A stretch of 64,000 nt of DNA. Origin: Oegoconia quadripuncta. Its lineage: Eukaryota; Arthropoda; Insecta; Lepidoptera; Autostichidae. This document shows, in pieces, positions 21,372 to 31,702 of the stretch. Under the pieces are notes generated by a model. It saw only the letters and a list, made by a program, of their open reading frames with translations, did no database searches and was not told the origin of the DNA. Positions within the stretch are counted from its first letter, which is position 1; each line of letters starts with the position of its first letter. The translations under genes and the position numbers were made by a program. The stretch is taken from positions 18,500,005 to 18,564,004 of the forward strand of contig OX438757.1 in assembly GCA_949316235.1 (NCBI GenBank), in the 5' to 3' direction.

Positions 21372-21630
21372 TTTAACCGCCTCGGAAGTCGCGGGTTCGA
21401 TCCCCAGCGGGGTACATGTTTAAGTACTCGGTTTGGTTGGTGGTAGGGCATTTTAAACGTGCGCCTGACTAGCTACCACCATATTATCTAAATCTGCCGC
21501 CAAGCAGCAATGTTAATAGCATTGTTGTGTTCCGGTTGTCAGAGATAGGATAGCCAGTCCTCCAAATGTGTTGGGGTTTCCGGGTCAGTACGCTTCCACC
21601 TTCGACCTCATCTTCACTTAACTCCGGTGA
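21372..21630 (+). mobile_element. SINE family C with head deletion
   Basis: AACCGCCTCGGAAGTCGCGG shows a deletion of about 38 bp that removes the A-box side of the head. The B box and body remain. The 3' end stops at CTTAACTCCGGTGA, before the usual tail. Confidence 0.8.
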
Positions 21631-21639
21631 ATCGAGCAG

Positions 21640-21905
21640 AAGCCAGAATGTGTCCAAAAAAGCACGTCTGGCTGTTCATTGCGGGGTGCTGGTTCAACAC
21701 GATTTTCGGAATGCTGGGTATGGCAGAAGAAGAATAAAGGTAGAATTAATGCAGTGGAAATGAGACCATTGAGCAGTATGAATGGAGTGACTATGAAAGA
21801 TAGAATCAGGAATAGTGCAAGGGAGTTAAGCAGTGTGAAAGAAGACGTAGTGACAAAGATGAAAAAGGTATGCTGAGGTGGTTTGGACATGTGGAGAGGA
21901 TTAGG
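21640..21905 (+). pseudogene. RTE-like LINE coding remnant
   Basis: Translating with frame changes gives VEMRPLSSMNGVTMKDRIRN and, at the end, MLRWFGHVERI, the carboxyl region of RTE-type reverse transcriptase proteins; the minus-strand remnant at 38638-39010 shows the same region. Several frame breaks. Confidence 0.55.
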
Positions 21906-21994
21906 TATTATTTTTAATATTCCAAAAAACACACGAAAAAAGTTCCACCAAAGCCCGAACGTGCTAACCCAAACTGCAGTGAACTGCAGATAGC

Positions 21995-22093
21995 GCTCGA
22001 GAATAGCGCGCGCATTTCACCAATCAGCGCGTTGGGCCAATGACATGCAATTCCAAGCGAGCCATGGTGTCCGGGGCCTTTCAAATATAAACA
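21995..22093 (+). promoter_or_regulatory. Promoter-like patch: two CCAAT boxes and a TATA-like word
   Basis: CCAAT at 22020-22024 (ACCAATCAG) and at 22037-22041 (GGCCAATGA), then AAATATAAA at 22083-22091, in a CpG-richer patch (GCGCGCGC, CAGCGCGTTGG). A MITE begins three bases later at 22094, so any downstream first exon is displaced or lost. Words this short may be chance. Confidence 0.3.
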
Positions 22094-22525
22094 TTGGGTC
22101 TTATCCTATCCTACCTATCAAATTGGAGTTTTTTTCTTAGTTAATCATATATACCAATTCCTACTATTGTCACAGCTATTTCCAAACTTTGTTTTCTATT
22201 TGGAAAATAGAATCTTATTTCAAGGTTTCACATGAAATATTTTTTAGTTTCTGGCCTAAATCACATAATAAAAAAAACTTAAACAGAGCTCTTTTCATGT
22301 GCTTCCCATAATCATTTCTTAGATTAGCTCAAACTTTTAAAAAGCGGTTACTTTTAAAAATTAACACTGCCTATACTTAACTTAATGTTATCCGATAATA
22401 CACACTAAGTATAGCTAAATTTAGATTTGCCGTTCCCAAAAAAAAAATTAAATATGTTTGTATGGAGAAAACAGTCTTAATGAAATTCTTCATACATAAC
22501 GCCAATTTCATAGGTAAGGACCTAA
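22094..22525 (-). mobile_element. MITE family D, complete with altered left end
   Basis: Runs from TTGGGTCTTATCCTATCCTA to GGTAAGGACCTAA. The left terminus carries a small duplication (ATCCTATCCTACCTATC), which should hurt transposase binding. Confidence 0.85.
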
Positions 22526-23094
22526 TTATAATGTAAATCCAGTGATGCTTGGACAGCGACCATAAAATACAAAATATGCTGCCGGGTTTTTTGGTTTTTA
22601 AATGCTAAAATAGTTATTATAATTATTTCTAAAGTAGAACTTATTCAAAGGCTGTTATTTCAAGCCCTCTAATGAGATAGAATACTTCCTGTGACAGGAT
22701 TATACTGATTAAAATTTTCATCGTTAGCTACCTTTATAGAGGTAACATAATTTTGGGGTAATCCAGTGTTGCCATAGCGACCATCCTTAAGGTTATAATG
22801 AACAATTAATTAAATTTACCCTCTTTAAAGGGAACTTATCGGGAAATATGATGGGATAATGATCAAAGGGCAGAAGTTTTATGGAAATTAATTTGGGAAA
22901 TTTCGCTACTCATTATTTTTCTAAGAAGTTAATGGAACAATTAGAATTTAGGGGGGGAATTGTCTGTTAAATTTAAAGATATTCTTTAAGGTGCAAGTTG
23001 TCTTGTTTTATAGTTGATTTATATAACATAAAAAATACTTTCGTCTCCTTTTATCGTTGATAGTGTTAATCTACGACCACTCAATAAAGTCATA
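22526..23094. other. No gene; short repeated phrases
   Basis: AATCCAGTGATGC near 22537 and AATCCAGTGTTGCC near 22759 are each followed by AGCGACCAT. GCTGCCGGGTTTTTTGG at about 22577 resembles 55683-55700. Probably part of an old repeat. Confidence 0.35.
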
Positions 23095-23962
23095 TCTTTC
23101 ATTTCATCATCACGAATTTTTAGGGTACCAGTGCCAACTGTGCGCAGCTCTTTTGCCCACAGGTTTAAAAAATTTCTTTATCCCTACATCTATAATAAAT
23201 TTATGAGGGAACTCGACTTCAGAGAGTTAAACGTACTTGAAGTGAAGTTTAAAATTCTAAATGTCTTGCTTGGTTGGTCGTATAAAGATGCCGAAGACTC
23301 CTTGAGAATTCTTGCTTAGCTATGCCCTTATATAATTACGTACATATATATATGTCTATTATAGATAATATCAAGAATTGTTCTAGTATGGTGCCTATCT
23401 ATATATTTGCCTCATACACGCGTATACACACAAGCACACCCCCCTCACACAAACCATACATGCACCCTCACACATCCTCTGCTACACACATTTACTCGCT
23501 TACTCTTGATACAACATATTATGGAAACATATTTATGTTAGTTAGTTTGCCTTTCCTTTTGTTAATAGGCAGAAGCATGCAAATTTTAATTAAATGATCT
23601 CACACACGCATACATGCGCACGCGCAACTTGTATAATTCTAACGTGCTAGTTACATCTAAGGCTAGTTCTGCATGCATGTCTATCTCCCTAATTCTAATT
23701 TAACAGATGATGTTACTTATAAAATGTAATGACCAGTGAAATTGTTTCTCTAATATGGAAATTTTGGCATCCACGATACAGGCCTAGCCTAGTGTGGACG
23801 CTACAGCAAATGTATAATTATGTATGGTTCTTTTTGGTAAATAAACATCTTATCTTATCTTATCTTATCTTATCTTATCTTATCTTATCTTATCTTATCT
23901 TATCTTATCTTATCTTATCTTATCTTATCTTATCTTATCTTATCTTATCTTATCTTATCTTA
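23095..23962 (+). mobile_element. LINE 3' end with (TCTTA)n tail
   Basis: The coding remnant 23128-23319 ends in a stop (RSSFAHRFKKFLYPYIYN and on to SLRILA). About 500 bp of UTR rich in CA/CACA words follows, then GGTAAATAAACATCTTATC leading into the pentanucleotide array. The layout fits a non-LTR element with a tandem tail. The clade is not clear. Confidence 0.5.
23848..23962 (+). repeat. Pentanucleotide array (TCTTA), about 23 units
   Basis: Uninterrupted TCTTA units directly after a polyadenylation-like AATAAAC. Interpreted as an expanded LINE tail. Confidence 0.92.
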
Positions 23963-24094
23963 TGATATAGAAAGGAAATAGTTTAAATTAATCTTATCAA
24001 GTATTTCAACCAACGAGTGTGGTCTAGATACTCATAATGTTAAGTTCCCAATTAATATAATCATTGAATTAAATGTTATTATTACGTTAAAATA

Positions 24095-24235
24095 ACAGCT
24101 GTGTGGAATCACGAATCGCGCCGCCGCGAGTTGCTGTGATTGGCTGAGACCCGCCGCCCGCCACCACCCCCTTTGGCGTCTTCCATATCAATGGAACGTT
24201 CCCTGTTTTTTCTCATTGATAAAACAAGGTACAAT
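24095..24235 (+). promoter_or_regulatory. GC-rich patch with inverted CCAAT box
   Basis: CGCGCCGCCGCGAGTTGC, then GTGATTGGCTGAG (inverted CCAAT) and CCGCCGCCCGCCACCACC stand out in AT-rich DNA. It may be a promoter, a 5' UTR or a repeat end. No adjoining coding exon was found. Confidence 0.25.
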
Positions 24236-24389
24236 CGAAATTAAGTAAGTCTGTTAATGTGTATTTTCATTTGCACTTACATTTAATATTTTTACTCGGA
24301 AACAAAATTTTTAAGGGTAGTTTTTAATGAATAAATTATTTTATTGTCATGTACGTGCAATTGTCGGGTTAATTTTGTTAGACCTTATA

Positions 24390-24652
24390 CAGGGTGTAAC
24401 GGTTAAGTGTAGTCATATTTTAAGGGCTTGTTCTACCCATCAATACGAACAACTTTTACTATGGGGGCAACTTCGAAATCGCGAAAAAAAAATCAGCTGT
24501 TTCATACATTGCATCGGGAGGTTATTGAAATTTTCTATGGAACAGCTCATTTTTTTTTCGCGATTTCGAAGTTGCCCCCATAGTAAAAGTTGTTCGTATT
24601 GATGGGTAGAACAAGCCCTTAAAATATGACTACACTTAACCGTTACACGGTG
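24390..24652. mobile_element. Foldback MITE, copy 1
   Basis: 263 bp, TA on each side, almost wholly palindromic: arms of about 117 bp around a spacer of about 30 bp. It begins CAGGGTGTAACGGTTAAGTG. Copy 2 at 44835-45097 has the same length and, by eye, one difference. No coding capacity. Confidence 0.9.
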
Positions 24653-24861
24653 TATAGTTTTGACATTTTTATATTTGGCTTAAAATTGCTTAATTCCTTC
24701 AGTTTGACTTTTAATACTATGCAATTTAGACTCGTTAACATAACTACTCGTATATTGCTGAGGATTGTTTTTATTGTCATATATATAAAACGTTCCCCAC
24801 TCAATTATTAATAAGAATCATTAATTGGGCATAACTTTGGTATTTGTTTTCTGTATAAGAA

Positions 24862-24960
24862 TAGGTTCATCATCATCAGTCCGTAAACATCCCACTGCAG
24901 GGATATAAACCTTCCCTCATATTGAGGGGGTTTGGGGCTATAATCCGCCACGCTGGCCCA
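24862..24960 (-). repeat. LINE/SINE 3' end with (ATC)n on the plus strand
   Basis: CATCATCATCAGTCCGTAAA, then CATCCCACTGCAGGGATATA and CCTTCCCTCATATTGAGG, is a widely seen lepidopteran repeat layout. Related to the SINE at 35590. Confidence 0.5.
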
Positions 24961-25140
24961 ATAAATATGCGACTGGCGGGATTCGTAGGATTCCTATTAC
25001 ACAATTGGAACTCATATTTCCTCCAAGTTTTTATTATTTATTTAATTTAATGATGTAATTATATGGAATCGACCAAACGCGACCGTCAAATGGCACAACG
25101 CTTTATTCGATGGTGGTTTTGAAAAATAAACTAACTGTGC
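24961..25140. repeat. Family M repeat
   Basis: Shares several 15-20-bp blocks with 10688-10880 (for example GCGACTGGCGGGATTCGTAG) and continues with GGCACAACGCTTTATTCGAT, seen inverted at 48270. Confidence 0.5.
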
Positions 25141-25144
25141 CAAT

Positions 25145-25462
25145 ACCGCCTCTGTGGCTCAATCTAGACAACATTGGGTTTACGATTCGGATGTCGCGGG
25201 TTCGATCCCCAGCGGGGTACATGTTTAAGTACTCGGTTTGGTTGGTGGTAGGGCATTTTAAATGTCCGCCTGGCTAGCTACAACAATTTTATCTAAAATC
25301 TGCCGCCAAGCAGTTGTTGTGTTCAGGCTGTCAGAGATAAGATAGCCAGTCCCCGAAATGTGTTGGGGTTTCCGGGTCAGTACGCTTCCACCTTCGACCT
25401 CATCTTCACTTAACATCAGGTGTGATTGAGGTCAAGTACGAACCCGTCGTGCATAAAAAAAA
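25145..25462 (+). mobile_element. SINE family C, full length
   Basis: Head ACCGCCTCTGTGGCTCAATC; small deletion around the GCAATGTTAATAGC block. The 3' end reads GTACGAACCCGTCGTGC, marking a second subfamily. Confidence 0.87.
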
Positions 25463-25463
25463 A

Positions 25464-25640
25464 CCTTCCATTTCACTTACCTAATATGCTCTATTTTTTT
25501 CCTTACGGTAAAAAAACTCATCCGGTGTATGTTTTTATCCCGTTCGGAATTGAACCCGCGCCTTCCGTTTTGCAAGACCTACTGCAGTCACTAAATTTTT
25601 GTGCAGTACATGGAGGATGGAGGACGTTATTCTGCAGCTG
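25464..25640. repeat. Family M-associated repeat with tRNA-like word
   Basis: CATTTCACTTACCTAATATG and CTCTATTTTTTTCCTTACGG occur inverted at 57150-57190 and 48150-48215. TTCGGAATTGAACCCGCGCC resembles an inverted B-box region. Confidence 0.4.
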
Positions 25641-25884
25641 TTTCCATGAAAAGATCTTGTCCAATAAATGTTACATTTGTTTGAAAAAAAATCGTTTTGC
25701 GGTTTTCGCACTACACGTTTTATACTGAACAAAAAAAAAAAATAAAAAAAAAAACAATATTTTTAGCTTAATTCTTAAAAATAAACGTAAAAGGCGACTG
25801 TAACATAAAAGTCAATTTAAATGACGCTTATGCGTAGATGTATGTTGACTGTAATAATGTAAAATATGTAAATACGTAATAATG

Positions 25885-26478
25885 GTGATTCTCTAAGAGA
25901 TCTGTTTAAAGAAATAAGTATTTTAACTGTTGCATCCCAATATATATATGACAGTATAATGTATGTACGCAAATATATATGCCTATTTCGCAAACATTCT
26001 GATAATCATAATTCGTATACTAGAAACAAACATAAAATTAAAATTCCACAATTTAGACTTAGCAAGGTTAGCACATCCTTTGTGGGACACAGCATACGCT
26101 TTTACAATAAAATACCAGAACATGTATTGAGTTTAACAGAGCAGAAATTTAAACGCCACATTAAAGAAACTCTGTGTAAGAAGGGTTATTACAGGACAGA
26201 TGATTATTTAGGCGATAAGGAGGTCTGGTGTTAGCTGGTCGTTATGTTAATTGCTATTGTTTTGTAATATGTAATATAAAATTTTGTATTATTGTAAAGA
26301 TGGAAACTAATTGAAAAGATGTGTTGTTGCGGAGTTTCTTGTCGCTTCTTCTCCCTAACCATAACACCTTGTGAAGCGATGTAGTTTTAAAAAAAATAAC
26401 ATGTTGACTTTCAATAAGTGATATTTTTGTATCCTACATTGAATAAAATATTTTTGATTTTGATTTTTGATTTTGGTA
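25885..26478 (+). mobile_element. LINE family H 3' end
   Basis: Carries the last roughly 115 codons of a Jockey/CR1-type ORF2 in an open frame (DSLRDLFKEISILTVASQ, SFVGHSIRFYNKIPEHV, GYYRTDDYLGDKEVWC), a UTR, then a (TTTTGAT)n end after TTGAATAAAATATTT. 5'-truncated. An inverted relative is at 42935-43305. Confidence 0.8.
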
Positions 26479-26484
26479 AAGAAG

Positions 26485-26790
26485 TTTTCCACTTCCACCT
26501 CAGCAAATGGGAGTGTAGCCAATTAAATACCAACCCTATGCCAACCCTATGGGGAAGGAGGTCGAGTGAAGATCGGCCCTCTGCTTTGTATACTCCACGG
26601 ACTGCGCCTAGATACAGTGAGCGGGACGGTAGCAGATGGCTACCGCGAGTAGTAGTGCCAGTAAAATGAGTGACAAAAACGCTTGAAAGCTTAGAAATTG
26701 TGCCTGTTCGAGACAGAATCGCAATTCGGTGATTCGGCCAATGCCTGCAGTGGGATGTTTACTGGCTGAGATGATGATGATGATAATAAT
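26485..26790 (+). repeat. Family I retroelement 3' end with (GAT)n
   Basis: GGGAGTGTAGCC, then TGCAGTGGGATGTTTACTGG and GATGATGATGAT. A diverged relative is at 40865-41000. Possibly an RTE-like 3' end. Confidence 0.4.
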
Positions 26791-26804
26791 TATCATTAGA
26801 TTTT

Positions 26805-26985
26805 ACCCGACTGCCCAAAAAGGGGAGTAATTTGTTTTCGAGTGTATATATAAGTATGTCGGTTACTTTGCCTCATCCTGTAGCCTAATGGCTTGACTGA
26901 TTTCGAAATGCTTAGTGTCGTTACATTCGTCTTGATATAGAGTATCATAAAATAGCGTTTTAAAAAGTATATTTTTTTATGGTTA
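26805..26985 (+). repeat. Family J repeat
   Basis: TACCCGACTGCCCAAAAAGG, TTTCGAGTGTATATATAAGT and GACTGATTTCGAAATGC match 55315-55470 and, inverted, 61520-61650. A common insect repeat layout. Confidence 0.5.
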
Positions 26986-26987
26986 AC

Positions 26988-27475
26988 TGGATACGCGTTT
27001 GACCACAATCTCACCTGATGAGAAGTGACGATGTGGCCGAAGATGAAGCACGCGATCTCAGTAGATGCCTATTCACCCTGCTCTTGAAGGTTCCAAGATT
27101 GTAGGATTGAGGAAAGACTGACGCCGGAAGGGAGTTCCATGCCTTGGCTGTTCGGATGATGGATGAAGAATCGAACTTCTTAGTGCGAATGATCGGTATA
27201 TTAACTATATACGGGTGGAATCCCTCCCCACGCCTAGTGGTCCGAAGATGAAAGGGTGACGGTGGAATAAGATTATGTAATTCCAACGCACACTCCCCGA
27301 AATGCATCCTGTAGAAATTGAGAGACAGGCGACATTGCGACGGTGTTCAAGGCTCTGCAATTTAGCAGTCATCGAACTATCACCTATGAGTCTCATGGCA
27401 CGTCGTTCCACAGAATCGAGTGCAGCTAGTTGGTACTTGGCTGAACCATCCCAGAGGTGACAGCAGACAGACAGA
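26988..27475 (-). pseudogene. Jockey-like LINE ORF2 carboxyl end
   Basis: The minus strand reads ALDSVERRAMRLIGDSS, LEHRRNVACLSI, then with a frame change FDSSSIIRTAKAWNSLPASV and SRVNRHLLRSRASSSATSS before the stop. This is the tail beyond the reverse transcriptase domain. Related copies are at 48316, 48918 and 56550. A T run at about 26970 (A run on the coding strand) marks the 3' end. Confidence 0.7.
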
Positions 27476-27977
27476 GGTGTATGTATGTAAGTAGATTTCT
27501 ATGTAGTAGTTACTTTACCCTCCTAGGATTCCTAATGAAATATGTCCTGGATTTGGGATTTCAATAAAAATTAATACAAATGGCCGCTTAGTAAAACAAC
27601 GGTTATCCTGTTTCATAAATAAAAATTATAAACAAATAGAAGCATTGGGCGCTGCTCGCGATATTGTGGGACACGCAATAATGACGTCATAAAAAATAAT
27701 GGCACTGTTTTAGCTGCCTTTGATGGCACCGGGTGACACCGACAATGGATTCCCGTGCAATTCCAACTTTTTTAAATCAGGTGGGGGCAAACAAATGGAG
27801 TGACACTTAAAGCATAACGCTGTCAACATCAAAATTTACTTAGACAAATGAATTTTTTGCATTCATAAGCTTACTACCTAATTGACAATACAATTATACA
27901 CTGTAGATAAGGTTTTTAATTGTATATCTGAAACCTGAAGTTAGTTTGGTCAGAACCACGTATAGAATCGATGCTGC
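27476..27977. other. No recognised feature
   Basis: Single-copy by eye. A TGACGTCA palindrome lies at about 27682. Confidence 0.4.
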
Positions 27978-28165
27978 TAAAATGCTATTAACATTGCTGC
28001 TTGGCGGCAGATTTAGATAAGATCGTGATAGCTAGTCAGGCGGACATTTCAAATGCTCTACCATCAACCAAATCGAGTACTTAAACATGTACCCCGCTGG
28101 GAATCGAACCCGCGACCTGCGAATCGTAAACCCAATGTTGTTTACATTGAGCCACGGAGGCGGTT
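27978..28165 (-). mobile_element. SINE family C, 3'-truncated
   Basis: Head and first half only. It stops at the GCTATTAACATTGC block. Confidence 0.82.
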
Positions 28166-28169
28166 AAAG

Positions 28170-28395
28170 CGGTTCTTAGCGAGTCGATGGCAAAAATTCT
28201 TGAGGAACAGAATGTGGCCACGCATACAGCATTGTCTGTGGCGTGGTCTTGTATACAAGTGTCGTGACACGAAGGGCAGCATAGAAGATGTCCCATAGTT
28301 TGTGGTGTATCAAAGCACAAGCACCGCTTGTCGTCCGTGTAGCCCCACTTGAACAGCAATGCTGGCAACTGATTAGAATATTTCTGTTCACAACA
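28170..28395 (-). pseudogene. LINE ORF2 carboxyl end with Cys-rich motif
   Basis: The minus strand reads LFKWGYTDDKRCLCFDTPQT and MGHLLCCPSC, a CCHC-like knuckle seen at the end of some Jockey-type ORF2 proteins, then DNAVCVATFCSSRIFAIDSL. The open frame runs on into SINE C sequence, so its original stop is lost. Confidence 0.55.
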
Positions 28396-28429
28396 GTATG
28401 AGTCAGCTGTCTTGACAATATAATTGGAA

Positions 28430-28737
28430 AGCTTTCAATTTGCTTTATTTTGTAGGTACACAGAGTACACTTAAAATAGTCAATTTAACATTTTTTAAGC
28501 TACTGCTTGTTCAAAATGCAATTTTCTCCTTAGAAGAACAAGCAAGAAACTCGAAGGATTGCTCTTATAAAATCAGGCTTTGATTTTACATAAAGGTTTT
28601 TATATTTCATTATTAATTGTGAAGTAGCCTGGCATTCGAACGATCTGATTACGTTCAGGGATGATTATCGTCTAAATAGTCTGATATTTTATTATATACT
28701 TTGTTAATATATAACTTTATATATATACTTTGTTAAT
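28430..28737 (-). mobile_element. LINE family E 3' end, split by SINE B (left part)
   Basis: The UTR block (GGTACACAGAGTACACTTAA) is followed by the inverse of the final codons. It resumes at 28985. Confidence 0.75.
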
Positions 28738-28984
28738 CGACGACCGATTGGTGTAGTGGATAGTGACCCTATCAGCGAAACCAACGGTTGCGGGTTCGAA
28801 TCCCGCGACGGGTAAATGTTTGTGTGATGAATATGAACATTTACTCCCGAGTCTTGGATGTTTATATAAATATTTATGTATGTTTATCCGTTATCTAGTA
28901 TCCATAGCACAAGCTTTGCTTAGTTTGGGGCTAGATGATTGGTGTAAGTGTCCGAAATATTTATTTATTTATTTATTTTAATAA
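28738..28984 (+). mobile_element. SINE family B, full length, inserted in LINE E
   Basis: Complete head (CGACCGATTGGTGTAGTGGA, B box GGGTTCGAATCCCGC), body, and TTTATTTATTTATTTTA tail. The flanking TTAAT is repeated on both sides, consistent with a short target duplication. Confidence 0.88.
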
Positions 28985-29068
28985 GTTTTTGTTTTACAGT
29001 ATCTTTAATTTTATTGAGAGGAAGATTTTGTATATCAACTGGAACTTTATTGAAAAAGCTTATATAAT
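28985..29068 (-). mobile_element. LINE family E 3' end (right part)
   Basis: Continues the codons interrupted at 28737 (GTTTTACAGTATCTTTAATT, GGAACTTTATTGAAAAAGC). Ends where the MITE begins. Confidence 0.75.
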
Positions 29069-29069
29069 A

Positions 29070-29351
29070 TTAGGTCCTTACCTATGAAATTGGCGTTTTG
29101 TATGAAGAATTTCATTAAGACTGTTTTCTCCATACAAACTTTGATTGATTTTTTTTGGGAACGGCGAATCCAAATTTAGCTAAATTTTGTGTGTATTATC
29201 GGATAACATTAAGTTAAGTATAAGGCAGCGTTAATTTTTAAAAGTAACCGCTTTATAAAAGTTTCAGCGAATCTAAGAAATGATTACGGAAAGCACATGA
29301 AGAGAGCTCTGTTCAAATTTTTTTATTATGTGATTTAGCCCAGAAATTAAA
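29070..29351 (+). mobile_element. MITE family D, left part (split by LINE copy 2)
   Basis: Starts TTAGGTCCTTACCTATGAAA after TA and follows the family body to CAGAAATTAAAA. It resumes at 31347 with TATTTCATGTGAAATAATAT. Confidence 0.85.
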
Positions 29352-31346
29352 ACAAAAATCAAAATCAAAATCAAAAAATGCTTTATTTTGTAGGTACACA
29401 GGGTACACTTAAAATAGTCAGATTTTACATTTTTAAAGCTACTGCTTGTTCAAAAGGCAATTTTCCCCTGAGAAGAACAAGCAAGAAACTCGAGAGGTCG
29501 CTCTTTTAAAAAAAGGTTTTTATATTACAAAATTATTATTTTATATTATAATATTTCATTATTAATTGTGAAATAGCCTGGTTATGCGAACGGGCTGGTT
29601 ATGTCCATGATTGTTTATCATCTAAATAATCTGATATTTTATAATATGCTTTCTTAATAAGTTTCTGTTTTATAGTATCTTTAAATTTATTGAAAGGAAG
29701 ATTTTGTATATCAACAGGAACTTTATTGAAAAAGCGTATACATAACCCTTTGAATGAATTACTGACTTTGTGGAGGCGACTTATGTGACCTGCAAGTTTA
29801 TCTTTATTTCTTGTATTGACATCATGTTTATCACTATTTTTCCTAAATGATGCTATATTTTTTTTGACATATATTAGATTTTCAAAAATGTACTGTGACG
29901 AAAAGGTTAGAATATTATACTCTTTAAATCTGTCTCTAAGTGACACTGCAGGTCTCAATTGATAAATTGCGCGAACGGCTCGTTTTTGTAAAACAAAGAT
30001 TGTATTGATATCCGCGGCATTTCCCCACAGCAAGATACCGTAAGACATCAGGCTATGGAAATAACTAAAATATACTAATCTAGCAGTATTTACGTCCGAT
30101 ATTTGTCTAATTTTTTTGACTGCATACGCTGCAGATCTGAGCTTCTTCGCCAATTTATGGATATGAGGACCCCATTGTAATTTGGCGTCCAAAGTAATGC
30201 CCAAAAATACAGTGGACTCAACAAGGTCTAGAGTGACATTTTTTGTCATTATATTTGTGGGCACCTCCCTGACATTAGGCAGTACAAATTTTACACATTT
30301 AGTTTTTTTCTCATTCAGTAACAAATTATTTGCCGTAAACCATTCTACTATTTGAGAAATAGCGTTGTTCACGTCGTCATAATTTAATTTTAGTCTATTT
30401 ACTTTAAACATTACAGAGGTATCGTCAGCAAACAATACTATTTCATGTTTATCGTTTACAAGGTTTGGCAAGTCATTTATGTAAACCAAAAACAAAAATG
30501 GTCCGAGAATGGAGCCTTGTGGGACGCCCATACAGACTGTCGACCCTGACGATGTATTGCCACTGATATCAACCCTCTGAACTCGGTTACTCAAATAAGA
30601 ATTCAGAAGGTCGAGAGCTCGGCCGGTTACACCATAATGACGTAATTTCCTGATTAAAGTGTCGTGATGAACGCAATCAAAGGCCTTGGACAAGTCGCAA
30701 AATACTCCTATTGCATCCTGCGCATCTTCCCAAGCCTCAAAAATATATTGTAAGAGCTCGACACCTGCATCGGTTGTCGAGCGGCCCCTAGTAAAACCGA
30801 ATTGTTTATATGACATTAGATTGTTACTGTAAAAATAAGTCGATATCTGATTTAATATAATTTTTTCATAGATTTTGCTGAGAGTCGGTAGTATTGAAAT
30901 AGGTCTAAAATTAGAGGGGTCTGATGTACTACCGGCTTTAAATAAAGGTATGACTTTACTGTGCTTCATCAGATCAGGAAATATGCCATCATCAGTACAT
31001 TTATTAAAGATATAAGCTAAGTGTGGTGAAACACAATCAATTACGGCACTAATAATTTTTACTGATAAACCATGAAGGTCGGCAGTTTTTTTCTTGTCTA
31101 AAGATCGAAATGCTTTTATGATGTCTATAGGACTTACATGATTAAATTTAAAATGGGAGTCACAAATCTCCACATTTTGTTTAAGTAGCGATTCAGCGAG
31201 TGTGGGACATGAATTCAGAGATTTTGTAGTTAATATTGGAATATTAGTAAAGAATTTTTCAAAAGCTTCTGCAACTTCTAATTGTGAAGTTAGAATTCGA
31301 TCATTAATTTTTAATCGCGTATCAGGGTTACGAGTTTTAAATTTTA
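29352..31346 (-). mobile_element. LINE family E copy 2, 5'-truncated, inside MITE D
   Basis: The longest LINE in the window (about 2 kb). The 3' end is (AAAATC)n at 29352-29380. The UTR, then ORF2 up to the finger region of the reverse transcriptase, are present. The endonuclease, ORF1 and 5' UTR are absent. Near-identity to copy 1 implies recent activity of the family. Confidence 0.9.
29599..31346 (-). CDS. Non-LTR reverse transcriptase, ORF2 partial, open
   Basis: A Jockey/CR1-type reverse transcriptase for target-primed copying of LINE RNA. The open frame extends to an ATG at 31380, but its first roughly eleven residues (MENEILFHMKY) are MITE sequence, so the native protein begins further upstream and is truncated here. 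Numbering from that ATG: FRPISIL at 158-164, QFGF at 193-196, DLSKAFDCVHHD at 229-240 (first catalytic Asp), GVPQGSILGPFLF at 285-297, LFADDTS at 316-322 (YADD-equivalent catalytic pair), then thumb and a conserved carboxyl tail ending ISDYLDDKQSWT. No internal stop in 593 codons. The apurinic endonuclease expected at the amino end is missing, so it cannot mobilise itself, although the polymerase core looks intact. The family is well supported; the exact clade is not. Confidence 0.9.
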
Positions 31347-31477
31347 CATATTTCATGTGAAATAATATTTCATTTTCCAAATAAAAAACAAATTTGGATA
31401 TAGCTTTGAAAATCGCTGGAATTGGTACGTATGATTAACGAAGAAAAAAAACTCCAATTTCATAGGTAAAGACCCAA
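31347..31477 (+). mobile_element. MITE family D, right part
   Basis: Ends CTCCAATTTCATAGGTAAAG ACCCAA followed by TA at 31478-31479. Completes the copy begun at 29070. Confidence 0.85.
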
Positions 31478-31487
31478 TATTTAGATG

Positions 31488-31702
31488 TTTGCTGTTTTGT
31501 AAAACGACATCCCCACTATTTTCAACAATACTCGGATTATACCAGCCACCGTGTCATACATTTATTTATGAAAAAAAATCATTCAATATGTACATATTAC
31601 TTTATAGTAAGCTGCCGGACGATGTTAAAATAATGAACAATGATAGTTTTAAAAAGAAATTGACGAAATGGCTTAATGACAAATATTTTTATAGTGTGAA
31701 AC
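31488..31702 (+). pseudogene. LINE family U carboxyl end
   Basis: Reads TIYEKKSFNMYILLYSKLPD (approximate), then DVKIMNNDSFKKKLTKWLND and KYFYSVKQ, a CR1/Jockey-type ORF2 end. The inverse copy at 45836-46095 is very similar and longer. Both sides of this piece carry a MITE D right end. Confidence 0.7.

Noticed and set aside
23729..23965. 78-codon frame ending in ILSYLILSY repeats
   Set aside because: Its second half is only the TCTTA array; the first part is LINE UTR.
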